From Xenorhabdus indica (GTDB lineage Bacteria; Pseudomonadota; Gammaproteobacteria; Enterobacterales; Enterobacteriaceae), in contig NZ_NKHP01000001.1 in NCBI RefSeq assembly GCF_014467235.1, positions 220,295-284,294 on the forward strand: DNA of 64,000 bases, written 5' to 3'. The notes under the pieces are model-generated. The model ran no database searches, was not told the origin of the DNA, and was given only the letters and a program-made list of their open reading frames with translations. Each line of letters begins with the position of its first letter. The first letter of the stretch is position 1. Both the position numbers and the translations under genes were made by a program. Positions 61,122-64,000 of the stretch are shown in pieces.

Positions 61122-61157
61122 TTACTGAAATTTATTAATTAATTACTGAAATTTATT
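61121..61157. repeat. Tandem duplication at the nhaB end, 21-bp period
   Basis: ATTACTGAAATTTATT occurs at 61121-61136 and again at 61142-61157; the first copy overlaps the last base of the nhaB stop. Confidence 0.85.
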
Positions 61158-61221
61158 TTTTTGTGATTTGAGAAGCGGCAAAATAAGCAACTAATTGTAT
61201 TCAAGATATGGGAAAAGAAGC

Positions 61222-61746
61222 ATGTTTCATTTTTTAAAACGGAGTTCCCAAGAGCGAAGTGCTTGGTTATTGATGGCGCTAACCGCTTTTATATTAGAAG
61301 CTATTGCGCTCTATTTTCAACATGTTATGCAACTACAACCTTGTGTAATGTGCATTTATGAGCGCGTTGCTCTATTGGGTATTTTGGGGGCGGCACTATT
61401 GGGCGCTATTGCCCCCGGAACTCCGCTACGTTGGTTAGCCATTTTACTGTGGCTTTATAGTGCAGGGCGCGGATTACAACTGGCATGGGATCACACTATG
61501 ATGCAGTTAGACCCTGGCCCTTTTAACACTTGTGAATTTTTTGCCAGATTCCCATCTTGGTTACCACTGAATGAATGGTTACCTTCGGTATTTCAGGCCG
61601 TTGGTGATTGTTCAATGAAACAGTGGTCATTTCTGACATTAGACATGCCACAATGGTTAATTGGCATTTTTGCCGCTTATTTACTGGTCGGTATTTTAGT
61701 TCTAATCAGCCAGTTCTTCCCGGTTCAGAATAAATATGAAGGATAA
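61222..61746 (+). CDS. dsbB: Disulfide bond formation protein B
   Basis: DsbB reoxidises DsbA and passes electrons to quinones. The ATG at 61222 ([18 protein letters not shown]) aligns with E. coli DsbB, giving 174 residues with four membrane segments. The redox pairs are visible: PCVMC in the first periplasmic loop (about 41-44) and the Cys of NTCEFFARF and GDCSMKQW in the second. An in-frame start upstream (61195) is less likely. Position after nhaB follows E. coli. Confidence 0.96.
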   Translation: MFHFLKRSSQERSAWLLMALTAFILEAIALYFQHVMQLQPCVMCIYERVALLGILGAALLGAIAPGTPLRWLAILLWLYSAGRGLQLAWDHTMMQLDPGPFNTCEFFARFPSWLPLNEWLPSVFQAVGDCSMKQWSFLTLDMPQWLIGIFAAYLLVGILVLISQFFPVQNKYEG

Positions 61747-61755
61747 AAATGATTT

Positions 61756-61775
61756 TCTCCCCCATGTGGGGGAGA
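61756..61775. terminator. GC-rich hairpin after dsbB
   Basis: CTCCCCC pairs with GGGGGAG across ATGT (61757-61774), 10 bp after the dsbB stop. T residues are sparse downstream, so termination is uncertain. Confidence 0.5.
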
Positions 61776-61922
61776 TATAAAGCATTTTTCGCTAACTCTG
61801 ATTGATAATCCCTTTTCATCCGCTATCATTGTTCCCTTTTCATGTTCTCCGCCATAAAATCATCATCATTTTTAAAAGGCATTTAGCCGAACAGCTATCA
61901 GAAACAGTAAGAACAATCAGAG

Positions 61923-62837
61923 ATGAACACTCAAAAAGAACAGTATAATTTCAATAAATTACAAAAACGTCTGCGTCGTGATGTGGGCCAAGCTATCGCA
62001 GATTTCAATATGATCGAAGAAGGTGATCGCATCATGGTCTGTCTTTCTGGTGGCAAAGACAGCTACACTCTGCTGTCCATTTTGCAGAATCTGCAAAAAA
62101 GTGCCCCCGTTAATTTTTCCCTTGTAGCCGTTAATTTGGATCAAAAACAACCCGGTTTTCCTGAACATATACTCCCGGCTTATCTGGATGAACTGGGCAT
62201 TGAGTATAAGATTGTTGAAGAAAATACCTATGGTATTGTTAAAGAAAAAATCCCTGAAGGAAAAACAACCTGCTCTCTGTGCTCCCGTTTACGCCGGGGT
62301 ATTTTGTACCGCACGGCGACTGAGTTGGGTGCCACCAAAATTGCATTGGGTCATCATCGCGATGATATCTTACAAACTGTCTTTTTAAATATGTTTTATG
62401 GCGGCAAATTAAAAGGTATGCCCCCAAAATTGATCAGTGATGATGGTAAGCACATTGTGATCCGCCCACTTGCTTACTGTCGGGAAAAAGATATCGAACG
62501 CTACGCTGAAGCTAAAGCATTTCCAATCATTCCTTGTAACTTGTGTGGCTCACAACCTAACCTACAACGTCAAGTCATTAAAGATATGCTGCGTGACTGG
62601 GACAAACGCTATCCGGGCCGCATTGAAACCATGTTCCGTGCCATGCAAAATGTGGTTCCATCACATCTTAGTGACTTTAATCTGTTCGATTTCAAAAGCA
62701 TTAATCATGGTAGTGAAATTATTGATGGTGGAGATTTGGCTTTTGATCGGGAAGAACTACCGATACAACCTGCTATCAGCTCCGATGAACAGATTGATTT
62801 TCAGACAGAACGATTGAACGTTATCGAAATCAGATAA
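61923..62837 (+). CDS. ttcA: tRNA 2-thiocytidine(32) synthetase
   Basis: TtcA thiolates cytidine 32 in certain tRNAs, using ATP and an iron-sulfur cluster. The 304-residue protein has the PP-loop [12 protein letters not shown] (about 40-51), the cluster Cys pair [10 protein letters not shown] (about 118-121) and a third Cys in [10 protein letters not shown]. Its neighbourhood with zntB agrees with E. coli. Confidence 0.97.
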   Translation: MNTQKEQYNFNKLQKRLRRDVGQAIADFNMIEEGDRIMVCLSGGKDSYTLLSILQNLQKSAPVNFSLVAVNLDQKQPGFPEHILPAYLDELGIEYKIVEENTYGIVKEKIPEGKTTCSLCSRLRRGILYRTATELGATKIALGHHRDDILQTVFLNMFYGGKLKGMPPKLISDDGKHIVIRPLAYCREKDIERYAEAKAFPIIPCNLCGSQPNLQRQVIKDMLRDWDKRYPGRIETMFRAMQNVVPSHLSDFNLFDFKSINHGSEIIDGGDLAFDREELPIQPAISSDEQIDFQTERLNVIEIR

Positions 62838-62850
62838 TGATAAAAAAATG

Positions 62851-62874
62851 GCCGATGCTAACATTAACATCGGC
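62851..62874 (+). terminator. Hairpin after ttcA
   Basis: GCCGATG (62851-62857) pairs with CATCGGC (62868-62874), 13 bp beyond the ttcA stop. No T tract follows on the plus strand; on the minus strand CATTTTTTTATC does, so it may also stop zntB transcription. Confidence 0.55.
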
Positions 62875-63092
62875 ACAATACGTCAATTAATCTGTATAAC
62901 CTCAATATGAGAAACACTACAACTATGGATATGGAGCACAACGTTCATCGCGCAACGTTGTATTCACCTGCACAGTTATCATGCCTTAACTGTAGGTTCA
63001 GATTATTGATATATCTCAAACTGAATGAGATTAATCGTTTGATTTAGGGAAAGTGATTTTGAAACACCGCTTTCCTTATACCTTAGAGCACC

Positions 63093-64000
63093 CTATAACC
63101 ATTTGCTGCGTCTTAACCACCAGGTGAATGCGGCGATCAATAACGACAATAACAGGCTGAATAAACTAAACCCAAACTGATATTCATTCCCTGGGATCCC
63201 GCCAAGATTAACGCCAAACAACCCAGTTAAAAAGGTACTGGGTAAGAATATCATTGTTAATAAAGACATCATGTAGATACGGCGGTTCATCGCATCTGCC
63301 ATAATAGAAGTGATCTCATCCGCAAGAACAGCCGTCCTTGCAATACAGCCATCCAGATCATCTAACCCACGCCCTAAGCGATCAGCAATTTCCTGCATCA
63401 GATGACGCTCCTCGTCACTCATCCAGGGTAATTTTTCATTGGCTAAACGCATAAAGACATCGCGCTGTGGTGCCATATAACGGCGCAGAACAATTAATTG
63501 CTTACGCAATAACACTAACTCACCGCGCCCGGGAATTTTCTGTTCCAGAATGCCATCCTCAAACTCAATCAAGTTATCATGCAACGCTTCAATAAAATCG
63601 TTCACTTCATCGGTAATAGCGTCCGCTATTTCAACCAACCAATGTCCCGTATTTCTTGCGCCTATGCCATTGTGCAAATTATCTAAGACCTGATCTATCG
63701 AATAGACTTTCCGATGACGACTGGAAATAATTATTCTGTCATTAATATAGATGCGGAATGAAACCAAATGATCAGGACGAGCATTATCATTACGGTTAAT
63801 TGTCCGCAATGTCATCATCGCGCCTTCTCCAGTGCGAATAAGCTTAGGCCGGACACTTTCACCTGCCAGCCCTTCTTTTACCGGAGCGGGTAACAAATTT
63901 GTATTCATAATCCATCGATAACTGGCCTGATTTTTATAATCAAGATGTTGCCAGAAAGGTTGCTCTGCCGTTGCAAGTGAATTTTCCCCAAAGCCTGTGA
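63093..64000 (-). CDS. zntB: Zinc transporter ZntB; 5' end outside window
   Basis: ZntB is a CorA-family channel that carries zinc, proton-coupled in E. coli. The frame stays open from the stop at 63093 to the right edge, giving the C-terminal 302 residues of a roughly 325-residue protein. The internal Met at 63908 is not the start: upstream residues (EQPFWQHLDYKNQASYRWI) align with E. coli ZntB. Motifs include LAGESVRPKLIR, LRRYMAPQRDVF and, between the two C-terminal membrane helices, GLFGVNLGGIPG with the GxN signature. Confidence 0.95.
   Translation of the reverse strand, partial: TGFGENSLATAEQPFWQHLDYKNQASYRWIMNTNLLPAPVKEGLAGESVRPKLIRTGEGAMMTLRTINRNDNARPDHLVSFRIYINDRIIISSRHRKVYSIDQVLDNLHNGIGARNTGHWLVEIADAITDEVNDFIEALHDNLIEFEDGILEQKIPGRGELVLLRKQLIVLRRYMAPQRDVFMRLANEKLPWMSDEERHLMQEIADRLGRGLDDLDGCIARTAVLADEITSIMADAMNRRIYMMSLLTMIFLPSTFLTGLFGVNLGGIPGNEYQFGFSLFSLLLSLLIAAFTWWLRRSKWL

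Noticed and set aside
63093..63908. Complete short ZntB of 271 residues
   Set aside because: The frame continues upstream to the window edge with residues that align to ZntB, so the gene is cut by the window rather than truncated.

Overview
The window looks like a chromosomal segment of an AT-rich member of the Enterobacterales, most likely Xenorhabdus (Photorhabdus is second choice). Three things point there. Most genes and their order match the 26-40 min part of the Escherichia coli map, split into a few blocks. trpG and trpD are separate genes rather than fused as in E. coli. The opp operon carries two tandem oppA genes, the arrangement I recall for the Xenorhabdus nematophila oligopeptide permease. 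This genus call is inference; no marker gene was compared.

Layout. (1) 1-6.9 kb: an accessory locus on the minus strand with two secreted proteins. One has repeated Ig-like modules. The other is very large, with an N-terminal S1 (trypsin-fold) protease domain and a long Ig-like tail that runs off the left edge. (2) 7.0-13.9 kb: the complete trp operon with promoter, TrpR operator, leader peptide, attenuator and trpEGDCBA, followed by a BON-domain lipoprotein gene. (3) 14.4-23.7 kb: ompW (with a perfect FNR site), yciC, a SulP transporter, yciB, yciA, tonB (with a Fur-like site), yciY, clsA and yciU. An orphan gene with a Cys-His-Asp deamidase/protease-like signature sits between yciA and tonB. 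(4) 23.8-32.1 kb: an orphan phage tail-fibre-like gene, then oppA-oppA-oppB-oppC-oppD-oppF on the minus strand. (5) 33-45.8 kb: adhE, tdk, hns, a galU-ugd-epimerase operon for UDP-uronic acids, ychJ, purU, tRNA-Tyr with a downstream repeat like the E. coli tyrT/rtT repeat, a LysR-type regulator of unknown target, and xthA. (6) 45.9-64 kb: topB, ydjA, sppA, ansA, pncA, yeaC, msrB, gapA, yeaD, dadX, dadA, fadR, nhaB, dsbB, ttcA and zntB (cut by the right edge).

How it fits together. Most of the window is ordinary housekeeping: tryptophan synthesis, peptide uptake, central carbon metabolism (gapA, adhE), envelope precursors (galU/ugd/epimerase, clsA, yciB), iron-uptake energy transduction (tonB), D-alanine metabolism (dadA/dadX) and protein repair or folding (msrB, dsbB, sppA). 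The accessory content sits at synteny breaks: the protease/Ig locus left of trp, the SulP gene between yciC and yciB, the Cys-His-Asp gene next to tonB, the tail-fibre fragment next to opp, and the LysR gene next to xthA. Several genes found at these junctions in E. coli (ychE, rssAB, selD, yciI/kch) are absent here. No insertion sequence, CRISPR array or complete prophage was seen. The best candidates for undescribed biology are the protease/Ig-repeat pair (1-6.9 kb) and the Cys-His-Asp orphan (19.4-20.1 kb).
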